Assembly: GCA_947088155.1 (NCBI GenBank)
Contig: CAMUFL010000003.1
Coordinates: 62,001 to 126,000, forward strand
Source: an uncultured Gardnerella sp.
GTDB lineage: Bacteria > Actinomycetota > Actinomycetes > Actinomycetales > Bifidobacteriaceae
Length of the DNA stretch: 64,000 bases
Reading direction: 5' to 3'
Shown here: positions 28,507 to 38,914 of the stretch, piece after piece
How positions within the stretch are numbered: position 1 is the stretch's first letter
How the letters are laid out: each line of letters starts with the position of its first letter
Position numbers and translations under genes: made by a program
Notes under the pieces: model-generated
Seen by the model: only the letters and a program-made list of their open reading frames with translations
The model's database searches: none
Told to the model about the DNA's origin: nothing

Positions 28507-29874
28507 TTATTTGTTAGATTCATGAAGAATGGCACGGATTTGAGATAAACGTTGCGAAATCTCGTGCTCGTAGCCGCGATTCGACGGCTGATAGTATTCG
28601 CAACCAACTAGCTCATCTGGCATGTACTGTTGGGATGCTACAGCACCCGGATAATCGTGAGCATACTTGTACCCGTCATGGTTTCCCCAACTTTTCATCA
28701 AAGCAGTTGGAGCGTTACGCAAATGAAGAGGAACTTGACCAATATTTCCAGCATCAACATCTTGCAAAGCCTGATTAATAGCATTGTAGCTTGCGTTTGA
28801 TTTAGGAGCGGTTGCTACAGCAATCACAGCTTCAGAAAGAATAATGCGCGCTTCCGGCATGCCTATTAAAGCAACTGCTTGAGCTGCTGCAACAGTTACT
28901 TGCAAAATTTGTGGAGCTGCCATACCAACTTCTTCTGCAGCAGCAATCATAATTCGCCTTGCAATAAAACGCGGATCTTCCCCAGCTCTAAGCATTCGCG
29001 CTAAATAATGCAAAGAAGCGTCAACATCACTTCCGCGCATCGACTTAATAAAAGCAGAAATCACATCGTAATGATCGTCGCCGTCTTTGTCGTAACGAAC
29101 TGTAGTAGTATCCATTACGTTAGAAACAATATCAGCAGTAATTACAGGCTTCTTTTTGCCATGCTGCAACGCAACATCTCCTGTTACTGCCCCTGCAGCC
29201 GCCTCTAAAATAGTGAGAGTTTTGCGAGCGTCCCCCCCGCTTAAGCGAATAATAGAATCTATTGCGTCATCGTCGATTTTAAGCTGATTATTAAGACCAT
29301 TTTCGCTAGTTAGCGCACGTTCTATAAGAGTATGCAAATCTTCAACGCTAAGTGACTCAAGTTTAACAACTACTGATCTACTAAGTAGCGGCTTAATAAT
29401 TGAAAAGCTTGGGTTTTCGGTAGTAGCTCCAATAAAAGTTACGTCGCGATTTTCAACGCTTGGAAGCAAAGCATCCTGCTGAGATTTAGAAAAACGGTGA
29501 ACTTCGTCAATAAATAAAACTGTTTCTTGACCATTACTAACTAAACGCTCATGTGCTCGATCTAACACAGCTCGAACGTCTTTAACTCCAGAAGTTACAG
29601 CAGAAAGTTCTTCAAACACGCGACCAGACTGACGAGCAACAATATAAGCGAGCGTAGTTTTGCCAACTCCCGGAGGACCAAACAACACAACAGAACTTGG
29701 AGCAGTAAGAGAACCTTTAGATTGCGGATTTGCAAGCCTGCGCAAAGGCGAACCTTCTTTTAGAGCATGCAACTGCCCTAGCACGTCTTCAATACTGCTC
29801 GGGCGCATACGCACTGCCAACGGACGAGTCACATCACTCGGCACGCTACTTGCTGCAAATAAATCCTGCTCCAT
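28507..29874 (-). CDS. rarA: Replication-associated recombination protein A
   Basis: AAA+ ATPase (MgsA/RarA/WRNIP1) that acts at stalled replication forks. It has the PSSIEDVLGQ start, Walker A GPPGVGKTTL, the Walker B/box FIDEVHRFSKSQQDALLP, sensor-1 GATTENPSF and the family's C-terminal tetramerisation domain (RNAPTALMKSWG, YKYAHDYPGA, YMPDELVG). 455 residues, full length. Confidence 0.93.
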   Translation of the reverse strand: MEQDLFAASSVPSDVTRPLAVRMRPSSIEDVLGQLHALKEGSPLRRLANPQSKGSLTAPSSVVLFGPPGVGKTTLAYIVARQSGRVFEELSAVTSGVKDVRAVLDRAHERLVSNGQETVLFIDEVHRFSKSQQDALLPSVENRDVTFIGATTENPSFSIIKPLLSRSVVVKLESLSVEDLHTLIERALTSENGLNNQLKIDDDAIDSIIRLSGGDARKTLTILEAAAGAVTGDVALQHGKKKPVITADIVSNVMDTTTVRYDKDGDDHYDVISAFIKSMRGSDVDASLHYLARMLRAGEDPRFIARRIMIAAAEEVGMAAPQILQVTVAAAQAVALIGMPEARIILSEAVIAVATAPKSNASYNAINQALQDVDAGNIGQVPLHLRNAPTALMKSWGNHDGYKYAHDYPGAVASQQYMPDELVGCEYYQPSNRGYEHEISQRLSQIRAILHESNK

Positions 29875-29961
29875 AAATACCAGCTTACACTACATATAGA
29901 ACAAACGTTCGATTGCATTTTGCGTCTTGCATTTCGTATTCTGTTAACACATTTTTAAAAA

Positions 29962-32490
29962 TCACACGTGCGAAACTTGGTAATCGAAGAACACAACTTC
30001 GCCTTCATCTTGAGTTGTATCTAAATCGACAACGCCAGTAATAGCCCAATTATGATCCCCGTCTGAATCGTCAATAATCTGCCGAACTTTCCACGAATGT
30101 TCACTTTTCTCAAGCGAATCATCCAAAATAAACAAGTCGCCACTTCGAGCCTTAGCATCTATTCCAACATACTCGTGCTCATCGTAATAGTCGTCAAGCA
30201 CATCATTCCACTCGTGAACGCCGTAACCCCAAGCTTTGTCAAGCTCTCCCAAAGATTCCGCATCTTCCAAATCCATAAGCTGCACACGGCGGAACATTGC
30301 GTTTCTAATCAACACAATAAGTCCACGACGATCCTCAACTACAGACTCAGAAGTTGAAGGCGCAGCCGTAGTTACAGCGCTAGCTTCAGCATCCGATCCT
30401 CCTGCACTCTCCCACTCGTCAACAAGACTTGAATCAATAGAGCGCACAACAAGACGAAGCCACGAAATAATATCACGCAATTCTTCGTTAAGCATATCTT
30501 CAGGCACAGTGCGCGCAAGAGAACGGTAAGCGTCCGAAAGGTAACGAAGAAGCGTTCCCTCACTTCTAGCAATGCCATAACGAGAAATGTATCCAGTAAA
30601 ATCAGATGCTGTTTCAACCATGTCTCGAAGCACAGATTTTGGCTTAATCCAGTAGTCGTTCGCCCACGGCACATCCTTGCGATATTGCGCAAAAGCAGGA
30701 GCTAGTAAGTCTTCAAGAGGCTTAGGATAGCTAACTTCAGCTAAGCGTTCCATGCGCTCCTCATAGTCAATGCCATCGTCCTTCATACCAGCCATTGCAG
30801 CATCGCGTTCTTTGCGCTCTTGAGCACGAAGAACAGGCTTAGGATCATCCAGAGTTGCTTCAACCATGGAAATTACGTCAAGTGCGTAGCTTTGAGACTC
30901 GGGATCTAACAATTCCAAAGCTGCGAGCAAGAACGGAGAAAGCGGCTGATCCAGAGCAAAGCCTTCAGGCATTGCAACGTCAAGCTCATAATCGCAAGAA
31001 CCGTCCGAAAGCTCTCTGCATTCAATAACTTGAGTATCGAGCAAAGTTTGGAAAATATCGTCGCAACGCTCAAGTAATTTTTCTTTATCTTGTGGCCTTT
31101 GTGCACTATCTTCAATAAGTTTTTCAACGCGCGCTCTAGCATCCCCACCTTGCGTAACTTCGTTCAAAATCATTGAATGCGTTACAACCATGTGAGGATT
31201 CAAAGTTTCGGGAGCGCTTTCAATAAGCTTAGTAAACGTTGGCTCGCCCCAAACAACAAAGCCTTCTGGAGCTTTCTTACGCTTAACTTTTTTAAGCTTT
31301 TTAGGATCATTTCCAGCTTTTGCAACAGCGCGCGCATTCTCAATCTCGAACTCTGGAGCCTCTGCAACTACTAAGCCCTCAGTATCGAATCCCATTCTGC
31401 CTGCACGTCCTGCAATTTGGTGAAACTCGCGAGCGCGAAGCTTTCTACTACGATTCCCATCAAATTTTGTAAGAGCTGTAAGCACAACAGAGTGAATTGG
31501 CACGTTAATGCCAACTCCAAGAGTGTCTGTACCGCAAATAACCGGCAGCAATCCTTGCTGAGCTAGCTGTTCGACAAGCCTACGGTAGCGCGGAAGCATG
31601 CCAGCATGATGTACGCCTACACCAGTGCGCAGTAGCCTTTGCAAAATTTTGCCGAAACCTGTAGTGAATTTAGTACCTTTAATGGCTTGAGCAATTTTGT
31701 CTCGCTGCTCTTTGCTTGAAACTCCAGTACTTGCGAGCGCTTGCGCTGTTTCAAGAGCTGCGTCTTGCGAAAAATGAACTACGTAAATTGGCGTTAAACC
31801 CTTGTTAAATAAGAGTTCTACAGTTGTTGCAAGCGGCTTATCTGTGTACTCGTATTCGAGCGGGATTGGTCTTGGAGCGTCTGCAATAATATCGACGTTT
31901 CTTTTTGTTGATTTTTCTAAGCGTTCCGCAATATCCGTTACGTCTCCAAGAGTTGCGCTCATAAGTAAGAATTGCGTATTTGGAAGTGTAAGTAGCGGAA
32001 CTTGCCAAGCCCATCCGCGCTCTGGATCTCCATAGTAGTGAAATTCGTCCATTGCAACGCAATCGACTTCAGCGTTTGCGCCTTCACGCAGAGCTTGATT
32101 TGCTAAGATTTCCGCCGTGCAGCAGATTATTGGAGCATCTGCATTAATATGCGAGTCGCCTGTAATCATACCAACGTTGTCACGTCCAAAAATAGCTACT
32201 AAATCGAAGAATTTTTCGGATACAAGAGCTTTAATTGGCGCAGTATAGTAGGAGCGTCTGCCGGTGGCGAGCGCCGCGAAATGCATACCGAGCGCGACAA
32301 GCGACTTTCCAGAACCTGTTGGAGTGTTTAAAATAACGTGGTCTCCTGCAAGCAAATCCATAACGGATTCTTCTTGATGCGGCCACAAATCTACATGTTT
32401 GTTATCTTTAACCCAATCAACAAATGCTTGAAAAATCTCATCTTCGCTAGCATGATGCAAATCGAAAGCTAACTCGCCCAAACCAGCCAT
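29962..32490 (-). CDS. DExH-box RNA/DNA helicase with DUF3516 C-terminus
   Basis: A superfamily 2 helicase of about 842 residues. Motif I TPTGSGKS, motif Ia APIKALVSEKF, motif II DEFH (DEFHYYGD, so DExH rather than DEAD), motif III SATLGD, motif V GTDTLGVGINVP and motif VI QIAGRAGRMG are all seen. The C-terminal half matches the actinobacterial DUF3516 extension. Substrate unknown; relatives are described as Ski2/HelY-like. It lies next to cmk-der with a 60-base gap and is probably in the same operon. Confidence 0.85.
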   Translation of the reverse strand: MAGLGELAFDLHHASEDEIFQAFVDWVKDNKHVDLWPHQEESVMDLLAGDHVILNTPTGSGKSLVALGMHFAALATGRRSYYTAPIKALVSEKFFDLVAIFGRDNVGMITGDSHINADAPIICCTAEILANQALREGANAEVDCVAMDEFHYYGDPERGWAWQVPLLTLPNTQFLLMSATLGDVTDIAERLEKSTKRNVDIIADAPRPIPLEYEYTDKPLATTVELLFNKGLTPIYVVHFSQDAALETAQALASTGVSSKEQRDKIAQAIKGTKFTTGFGKILQRLLRTGVGVHHAGMLPRYRRLVEQLAQQGLLPVICGTDTLGVGINVPIHSVVLTALTKFDGNRSRKLRAREFHQIAGRAGRMGFDTEGLVVAEAPEFEIENARAVAKAGNDPKKLKKVKRKKAPEGFVVWGEPTFTKLIESAPETLNPHMVVTHSMILNEVTQGGDARARVEKLIEDSAQRPQDKEKLLERCDDIFQTLLDTQVIECRELSDGSCDYELDVAMPEGFALDQPLSPFLLAALELLDPESQSYALDVISMVEATLDDPKPVLRAQERKERDAAMAGMKDDGIDYEERMERLAEVSYPKPLEDLLAPAFAQYRKDVPWANDYWIKPKSVLRDMVETASDFTGYISRYGIARSEGTLLRYLSDAYRSLARTVPEDMLNEELRDIISWLRLVVRSIDSSLVDEWESAGGSDAEASAVTTAAPSTSESVVEDRRGLIVLIRNAMFRRVQLMDLEDAESLGELDKAWGYGVHEWNDVLDDYYDEHEYVGIDAKARSGDLFILDDSLEKSEHSWKVRQIIDDSDGDHNWAITGVVDLDTTQDEGEVVFFDYQVSHV

Positions 32491-32550
32491 ATACGCTCCT
32501 ACTTTACTTAACCCTAACTTACTTTGACTTAATCACGCTTTATTTGCGCT

Positions 32551-34755
32551 TTACTTGCGCTTCTTCTTATCTCGTACTTTTACAGAGATTTGAATAGGAG
32601 TTCCCTCGAATCCAAACTCTTCTCGAAGAGAACGCTCAATAAAGCGACGGTATCCGTGCTCTAAGAAGCCAGTTGTGAATATTACAAAACGCGGTGGGCG
32701 CGTAGAAGCTTGCGTAGCAAACAAGATTCTCGCTTGCTTTCCGCCTCGCAAAGGATGCGGATGAGCAGACTGAATACGCCCTAAGAAAGCGTTGAGCTTG
32801 CCTGTAGGAATGCGCTTATCCCAGCTGTCTAAAGCTGTTCGCATAGCGCGCGCAAGACGATTCGTATGCCATCCTGTTTTTGCAGAAAGATTTACGCGCT
32901 CAGCCCAAGTTACGCGCTCAAACTCAGTTTTCCATAAGCGTTCCATGCGCTGTCTGGAAAATTCGTCCATCAAGTCCCATTTGTTAAACACAAGTACGAT
33001 TGCTCGACCCGCGTCTACAGCCTGGCTCATAACTTTCAAATCCTGCTCTGCAATCGGCTGGGAAGAATCGAAAAGAATCAAAGCAAGTTCCGAGCGTTCA
33101 ATCGCAGCTTGCGTACGAAGTGAAGAATAGTATTCAGCACCCGTAAGCTTGTGCTGCCTGCGCTTAATACCAGCAGTGTCAATAAACAGCCAATCCTCGC
33201 CGTCAACTCGCACAACCTCATCAACAGGGTCACGAGTAGTTCCAGCCAAATCGTTTACAACAGATCGCTCTTCATGAGCTAAATGATTCAAAAGCGAAGA
33301 CTTACCAACGTTTGGACGACCTACTAAAGCAACTCTGCGAAGTCCTTCTGGAGTTAAGAATCCTGAAGTTTTATTCGCTTTCTTCAAAGAGTTAAGGGCA
33401 GCGTCAAGCAAATCTCCAACGCCTCTGCCGTGCATTGCAGAAATTCCGTAAGGCTCACCCATGCCAAGCTTCCAAAACTCTGCAGTCAAATACTCGCTTC
33501 TAGCATCGTCAACCTTGTTAACTGCCAGAGTAATAGGCTTACCTGCAGCGCGAAGCATTGAAACAATACGCTCGTCTGTAGCTGTTAAACCAACTTGACC
33601 ATCTACTAGGAAAATCACAGCATCGCTTAAACGCACTGCTACTTGCGCTTGTTGAGCAATAGAAGAATCAATACCTTCAACATCTGCTTCCCAGCCGCCA
33701 GTGTCAACAAGCTTGAAGTTGGTCCCAGCCCACTCAGCGTCGTAGCTTACGCGATCTCTCGTAACACCTGGAGTATCTTCTACAACAGCTACACGATGAC
33801 CCAAAATACGATTTACCAGCGTTGATTTTCCAACGTTTGGTCGACCTATAATGGCGATTACTCCAACAGCTTTAGAGTCTTTTGCATCGTCTTGACTTAC
33901 TTCGTCGCCTCGAAGAAGCGCACGATCTTCATCGTCAAGATCGTAGCCTTCAAGATTAGCAGCATAACGGTCATACTCATCCTGCTCAATTGCAGCGTCA
34001 ACCATTTCAACAAGAGCATCGAGAGTCTGCTCAAAAGTCAAATCAGAATTATCGAGCGTTGTAACACCGTCTGCTGCTTGAAGAAAATGCGTAACTTTAG
34101 CATCTTTAGCATCACGAGCGCGAATATCGTCTTCTTCAGATTCATTATTTTTAGATTCATTATTTTGCAAATTTTCTTGCGCAATATTCTGCTTGTTTCT
34201 GCGAGCTTGACGCACTTCTTCGCGTGCAGTAAGAAGCACTCGAACTTGAGCATTAGGAGCAACAACAGTAGTAATATCGCGTCCTTCTGCAACTATTCCC
34301 TCACCTTTAGAGAAAGAATCTTCATCTGACTCTGAAGCAATATACGCACGCTGAGCAGCAATAAGCATACGGCGAACTGCAGGAATCGAAGATACAGTAG
34401 ACACATGCGAAGAAACTTCGCTGGAACGCAATTCTTCGCTAATATCCTCACCTTCAACAGTCACTACAGGATTCTTAGGATCAACACTAAAGTCAGCGTC
34501 ACTTTCAGTAAATAAGGCTCCAACAGCTTCAATAATTTGATTAAAACGTTCAGCATCCGCTGGATTTACAGGATTTCCTTCTTCATCCAATTCAAGTTGC
34601 GTGCTTAAATCAATACCTTGCTTCAAGCACCACCAAGCAGCAGCTCTATACATTGCACCCGTATCTAAATACGCAAAACCATAGTATTGCGCTAAAGCAC
34701 GAGAAGTAGAAGACTTACCTACTCCTGCTGGTCCATCAATTGCTACACAAATCAC
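32551..34755 (-). CDS. Cytidylate kinase fused to GTPase Der
   Basis: One 734-residue protein. Residues 1-265: cytidylate kinase ([37 protein letters not shown]), converting CMP/dCMP to the diphosphate. Residues 295-734: Der/EngA, the double-GTPase 50S assembly factor, with two P-loops ([30 protein letters not shown]), two NKxD motifs (NKVD, NKWD) and the C-terminal KH-like domain ending in KKKRK. The kinase has a low-complexity Asn/Glu insert and its RD..D..R motif reads RDAKDAKV, with Val in place of Arg. Start is a GTG overlapping the previous stop (GTGA) with AAGGAGG upstream. Confidence 0.95.
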   Translation of the reverse strand: MICVAIDGPAGVGKSSTSRALAQYYGFAYLDTGAMYRAAAWWCLKQGIDLSTQLELDEEGNPVNPADAERFNQIIEAVGALFTESDADFSVDPKNPVVTVEGEDISEELRSSEVSSHVSTVSSIPAVRRMLIAAQRAYIASESDEDSFSKGEGIVAEGRDITTVVAPNAQVRVLLTAREEVRQARRNKQNIAQENLQNNESKNNESEEDDIRARDAKDAKVTHFLQAADGVTTLDNSDLTFEQTLDALVEMVDAAIEQDEYDRYAANLEGYDLDDEDRALLRGDEVSQDDAKDSKAVGVIAIIGRPNVGKSTLVNRILGHRVAVVEDTPGVTRDRVSYDAEWAGTNFKLVDTGGWEADVEGIDSSIAQQAQVAVRLSDAVIFLVDGQVGLTATDERIVSMLRAAGKPITLAVNKVDDARSEYLTAEFWKLGMGEPYGISAMHGRGVGDLLDAALNSLKKANKTSGFLTPEGLRRVALVGRPNVGKSSLLNHLAHEERSVVNDLAGTTRDPVDEVVRVDGEDWLFIDTAGIKRRQHKLTGAEYYSSLRTQAAIERSELALILFDSSQPIAEQDLKVMSQAVDAGRAIVLVFNKWDLMDEFSRQRMERLWKTEFERVTWAERVNLSAKTGWHTNRLARAMRTALDSWDKRIPTGKLNAFLGRIQSAHPHPLRGGKQARILFATQASTRPPRFVIFTTGFLEHGYRRFIERSLREEFGFEGTPIQISVKVRDKKKRK

Positions 34756-35525
34756 AGGCCAACCTCCTTAGAAAGCGAGCGCACTTCTGTTTGAGAAAGC
34801 ACGCGATACGATCCAGCTTTTAAGTCACCCAATTTAATAGGGCCAATTTGCGTACGAACAAGACGCTTTACAGGGTATCCTACGGCTCCAAAAATCCTGC
34901 GAACAATACGATTTTTGCCAGAATGCAACACAACTTTTACCATGGTTGTGTCGTGATTCTGGTCGATTATTGCGCAACGGTCGAGCTTAATCCAACCATC
35001 TTCAAGATTTACGCCTTGCGAAACCAAGCGGCGGCAAACCATACCGTTAATTTTGCCTTCAACAGTTGCAATATAAGTTTTCTCAACCTCATACTTTGGG
35101 TGCATTACGTGCTGGCTTAGCTCGCCATCGTTGGTCATTAAAATAAGACCTTCAGAATCGTAATCCAAGCGTCCCATGTGGAAAATTCGCTCGTACTTGT
35201 CTCCAACAATATCTCTTAAAGTAAAGCGACCTTTTGGATCGTCCATTGCGCTAAGAACTCGCTTAGGCTTATGCAATGCGAGCGTTACTAGCTTTGTATT
35301 GAACTTTACGCGAGATCCATCAACGCGCACTTTTTGACGTTTTGGATCTACTCGAGTACCAAGTGTTGTAACCAATTCGTCGTCTACTTCAACACGCCCG
35401 TCAAGAATAATCTCTTCACACTTGCGTCTTGAACCAAATCCCGCTTCAGCAAGCAGCTTCTGCAGTCGAATGGCGTTGTTGTCATCTGAATGCGCCTGAT
35501 TGGCGCGGGAATATGCGTTTGGCAT
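34752..35525 (-). CDS. RsuA/RluB-family 23S/16S pseudouridine synthase
   Basis: Converts uridine to pseudouridine in rRNA. An S4 RNA-binding domain ([20 protein letters not shown]) is followed by the catalytic domain; [19 protein letters not shown] contains the catalytic Asp. About 257 residues, most like the RluB/RsuA subgroup; the exact target base cannot be told. Start set at ATG 35523-35525 ([10 protein letters not shown]) after GGGAGAACG; the frame runs 27 codons further. Its stop overlaps the cmk-der start by four bases, so translation is probably coupled. Confidence 0.9.
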   Translation of the reverse strand: MPNAYSRANQAHSDDNNAIRLQKLLAEAGFGSRRKCEEIILDGRVEVDDELVTTLGTRVDPKRQKVRVDGSRVKFNTKLVTLALHKPKRVLSAMDDPKGRFTLRDIVGDKYERIFHMGRLDYDSEGLILMTNDGELSQHVMHPKYEVEKTYIATVEGKINGMVCRRLVSQGVNLEDGWIKLDRCAIIDQNHDTTMVKVVLHSGKNRIVRRIFGAVGYPVKRLVRTQIGPIKLGDLKAGSYRVLSQTEVRSLSKEVGL

Positions 35526-35771
35526 CGTTCTCCCAACGTGACCTAAAGAATTACATACATACTTGCGCCAGAATTTACTTAAGAATACGCAATATAAGCA
35601 ATTCATTACTCATTAACTTACTAATTTCTGTGGCAATTTATTAAATTTGCAATAAATCAAAAAACACCACGTCTTCCTATGTTACCGTATGGCATAGCCG
35701 TGATAGTATAGCCTAGGTTTCATTGTGTTGCAATCATTAACAAAGCGGCACAACTAAAATTAAGGAAAGTT

Positions 35772-36743
35772 ATGATTAAAACTACAGATACGCCGTGCAG
35801 CACAACTAAAACTGCTGCGCCACTTATTGTTCGTATTGGCACTGAATTTATTGCTACAGCTTTAGCGATGTTCGTTGTTTACACTTTTTATTCTCTTACT
35901 ACCGTAATGTACGGAATCAACGTTTTAATGATTGCCGCCGGCACTGGTATCGCTTATGCTGCAGCGACATATATTGCATCTAAAGTTTCTGGAGGCCACC
36001 TTAACCCTGCAGTGACAGTTGCTTCGATGCTTACTGGACGCACTTCATATACTGCAGGATTATGCTACATTGTTGCCCAAGTTCTTGGTGCTATTGCAGC
36101 TGCAGGATTGTTTATTCTTATTATTCCTCAGCAGGATTCAAGCATTGATCCGTCACAAGTTGGTCAAGGCTCAGGTTTTGACAAAAAGTATTGGTTTGTT
36201 TCAATAGTAAACGGATTCGAAAAGGCATCCCTTTCTGCACGTCAACTAAAAGAAATAAACTTGTCTTTCGGAATAGTATCTGCGTTATTAGTTGAAGTTA
36301 TTGCTGTTATTTTGATTGTTGCCACTGCATTGCGCAGCACAGACCATGAAGGTAATACTAAATGCGGTTATGCAACACACATCGGTATTGCATACGCAGC
36401 TGGCGCTTTCATTACGTATCAAATTACAGGAGCTGGTTTGAATCCTGCTCGTTCTACCGGCATCGCATTATTCGCAAACTCTCATGATTTGGAAGTTAAA
36501 CCACTAAGTCAATTGTGGGTATTCTGGATTGCTCCAATTTTTGCCGCAGCGCTTGTTAGCCTAGTTTTGCTATTAACAAAGCTTCTTTCAAACTCAGCAC
36601 AAAAACTTGCTGTATCAAATGAAACAAATCCTGCACCAATACAAAATTTTGCAGACACAAAAGCAGATGCTCCTGCAGCGCCAGATATGAGCTATGAGTA
36701 CGTTCAAAACGTATCTGACAATAACGTTGCGAACAATCTTTAA
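35772..36743 (+). CDS. MIP family aquaporin / glycerol facilitator
   Basis: Six membrane helices with the two half-helix signatures SGGHLNPAVT and GAGLNPARSTG. 323 residues, with an N-terminal hydrophilic start of about 15 residues and a long Ala/Asp-rich C-terminal tail. Water versus glycerol selectivity is not decided from sequence. Divergent from the pseudouridine synthase gene; the 246 bases between them must hold both promoters. Its stop lies 8 bases from the convergent DUF3017 gene. Confidence 0.9.
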   Translation: MIKTTDTPCSTTKTAAPLIVRIGTEFIATALAMFVVYTFYSLTTVMYGINVLMIAAGTGIAYAAATYIASKVSGGHLNPAVTVASMLTGRTSYTAGLCYIVAQVLGAIAAAGLFILIIPQQDSSIDPSQVGQGSGFDKKYWFVSIVNGFEKASLSARQLKEINLSFGIVSALLVEVIAVILIVATALRSTDHEGNTKCGYATHIGIAYAAGAFITYQITGAGLNPARSTGIALFANSHDLEVKPLSQLWVFWIAPIFAAALVSLVLLLTKLLSNSAQKLAVSNETNPAPIQNFADTKADAPAAPDMSYEYVQNVSDNNVANNL

Positions 36744-36751
36744 AAATAAAG

Positions 36752-37069
36752 TTATAGCAAAAATATAATTGAAGCGTATGTTATAAGCAAACCTATGCCG
36801 AGCGTAATACTTATGAAAGAATCAAAGCCAACTGAGCGAACTTTCCAAGGGCTACGCTGACGCATAATTAAGCGCATAACTCCTAGAAGTACAGCCGTCA
36901 CAGAAATAACAACTGTGGCGGCTTTTACATATCCTATAAATGCCAATAATGCGCAAAGTGCAATAATAATTGCTACAATCCATTCAGCATAAGGCTTACC
37001 CTCACGTTTTTCCGACACGTACGGATGCTCCGTTTTAGCACTTCTAGTCTGATGCTCACTATCTGTCAT
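36752..37069 (-). CDS. DUF3017-like small membrane protein
   Basis: About 105 residues with three hydrophobic segments (AEWIVAIIIALCALLAFIGY, a VISVTAVLLGVMRLIM pair, ISITLGIGLLITYASIIFLL). I associate this size, position beside purH and layout with the DUF3017 family of actinobacteria, whose function is unknown. Start set at ATG 37067-37069 (MTDSEHQTR); the longer frame runs into the purH terminator hairpin (37131-37163), which argues against it. Confidence 0.65.
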   Translation of the reverse strand: MTDSEHQTRSAKTEHPYVSEKREGKPYAEWIVAIIIALCALLAFIGYVKAATVVISVTAVLLGVMRLIMRQRSPWKVRSVGFDSFISITLGIGLLITYASIIFLL

Positions 37070-37126
37070 ACTTGTATCATACCTGCTCCGCGATAAGAAA
37101 ACATAAGTTGTTTTATGCACTAACAC

Positions 37127-37163
37127 AAAGATGCAGCGCTTGAAGTACACAAACGCTGCATCC
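37127..37163 (-). terminator. Intrinsic terminator after purH
   Basis: GATGCAGCG (37131-37139) pairs perfectly with CGCTGCATC (37155-37163); on the minus strand it is followed by TTTGTGTT. It separates purH from the DUF3017-like gene. Confidence 0.75.
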
Positions 37164-37210
37164 ATAATATTGATTAATTTATTTGTTTATAAATCTTAGT
37201 TAAAGCAATT

Positions 37211-38881
37211 TTAGTGGAAGAAGTGACGAGTACCGGTAGTGTACATCGTTACACCAGCTTTACGCGCAGCTTCGAACACTTCCTCATCGCGAATAGAGCC
37301 ACCAGGTTGCACGATTGCGCGAACGCCAGCTTCAATAAGAATCTGCGGACCGTCAGCAAATGGGAAGAAAGCATCCGAAGCCGCAACAGCTCCGCGAGCA
37401 CGTTCAGCACCATCAGCCAAAGTATTCGCACGCTCAACAGCCAAATGGCATGAATCCACGCGATTAACCTGCCCCATTCCAATGCCAACAGTAGCATTGT
37501 CGTGCGCAAGTAGAATTGCGTTAGACTTTACACAACGAAGCGAACGCCACGCAAATTGCAAGTCGCGCAAAGTGTCAGCATCAGCAGGATCTCCAGAAAC
37601 AAGCGTCCAGTTTTCAGGATTATCACCAACTGCATCAATCTTATCTGCAGACTGAACTAAAGCACCACCGTCAATAGGGTGAACTTGCAAATCTAAGACT
37701 GGCGGAGTTGCAACCTTCAAAATGCGAAGATTCTTTTTCTTAGTGCGAAGCAATTCCAAAGCTTCAGGCTCATAGTCTGGAGCCACAATAACCTCTGTGA
37801 AAATTGGGCGCACACTTTCTGCCATTTCCAAAGTCACAGTAGTGTTTGCAGCAATCACGCCACCGTAAGCACTTACAGGATCGCAAGCGTGAGCTTTTTT
37901 GTGCGCTTCTACTGCAGTTGCGCCTATTGCCAAGCCGCAAGGATTATTATGCTTGCAAACAGCAACCGCAATTTGTGGAGCAAAATCCCAAACTGCACGC
38001 CAAGCAGCATCCGCATCTACATAATTGTTGTAGCTCATAGGTTTTCCGCCAAGAAGCTCAGCCTGAGCCAAACCACCCTTATGCAAAGGATCTAAATACA
38101 ATCCTGCTTGCTGATGGGGATTCTCACCATATCGAAGCGTATGCTCTAAACTCCAAGTGCGCGTGTAGTTTGCAGGAAGCTTCACAGCTTCAGCATTTTG
38201 ATTATCTTCTTCATCATTTGTGTTCAAACTTTCAGGCTTCTGCCATGCTTTACTTGTCCACTCAGATATAGAAGCATCGTAAGCTGCTGTATGAGCAAAT
38301 GCTTTGCCAGCCAAATATTCGCGCTCTTGCAAATTAAAGCCTTCACCTGAAACGATTCTATTAGCTAAAAGCTGGTAATCTGCAGGATCTGTAATAACGG
38401 CAACAGACTTATGATTCTTTGCTGCAGCACGAATCATAGAAGGTCCACCAATATCAATTTTCTCAATAATTGCGTCACTATCAGCACCGCTCATTACAGT
38501 GTCTACGAATGGATACAAATTAACTACTACAGCATCAAACGGCTTTATGTTTAGCTTTTCAAGTTGCTTTACATGATCAGCATTACTCATATCTGCAAGA
38601 ATTCCAGCGTGAATATGCGGATCTAAAGTCTTCACCCTTCCATCAAGACTTTCTGGGAAACCAGTAACGTCAGAAACTTCAGTAACATGAACGCCAAGTT
38701 CAGCCAATTTAGCAGCAGTAGAGCCGGTTGAAACTACTTCAGTATCAGCCTTTCTAAATGCTTCAGCTAATATTTCAAGTCCCTCTTTATGAAAAACTGA
38801 AACAAGAACTCTACGAATTTGCTTTTCACCTGTGGTTATCAGCACATTTGCGTTTGATTCTTTGCTCTGTGTCTGTTGCAC
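37211..38881 (-). CDS. purH: Bifunctional AICAR formyltransferase / IMP cyclohydrolase
   Basis: Catalyses the last two steps of de novo IMP synthesis. N-terminal MGS-like cyclohydrolase domain ([29 protein letters not shown]) and C-terminal AICAR transformylase ([42 protein letters not shown]). About 556 residues. The frame opens at a TTG (38899), but GGAAGGAAGGCC is a ribosome site for the GTG at 38879-38881, so I start there. Sits 33 bases after the PerM-like gene on the same strand, an arrangement also seen in mycobacteria, where a PerM gene precedes purN-purH. Confidence 0.93.
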   Translation of the reverse strand: MQQTQSKESNANVLITTGEKQIRRVLVSVFHKEGLEILAEAFRKADTEVVSTGSTAAKLAELGVHVTEVSDVTGFPESLDGRVKTLDPHIHAGILADMSNADHVKQLEKLNIKPFDAVVVNLYPFVDTVMSGADSDAIIEKIDIGGPSMIRAAAKNHKSVAVITDPADYQLLANRIVSGEGFNLQEREYLAGKAFAHTAAYDASISEWTSKAWQKPESLNTNDEEDNQNAEAVKLPANYTRTWSLEHTLRYGENPHQQAGLYLDPLHKGGLAQAELLGGKPMSYNNYVDADAAWRAVWDFAPQIAVAVCKHNNPCGLAIGATAVEAHKKAHACDPVSAYGGVIAANTTVTLEMAESVRPIFTEVIVAPDYEPEALELLRTKKKNLRILKVATPPVLDLQVHPIDGGALVQSADKIDAVGDNPENWTLVSGDPADADTLRDLQFAWRSLRCVKSNAILLAHDNATVGIGMGQVNRVDSCHLAVERANTLADGAERARGAVAASDAFFPFADGPQILIEAGVRAIVQPGGSIRDEEVFEAARKAGVTMYTTGTRHFFH

Positions 38882-38914
38882 GGCGGCCTTCCTTCCCAAA
38901 ATAGTAGTGAGGAA

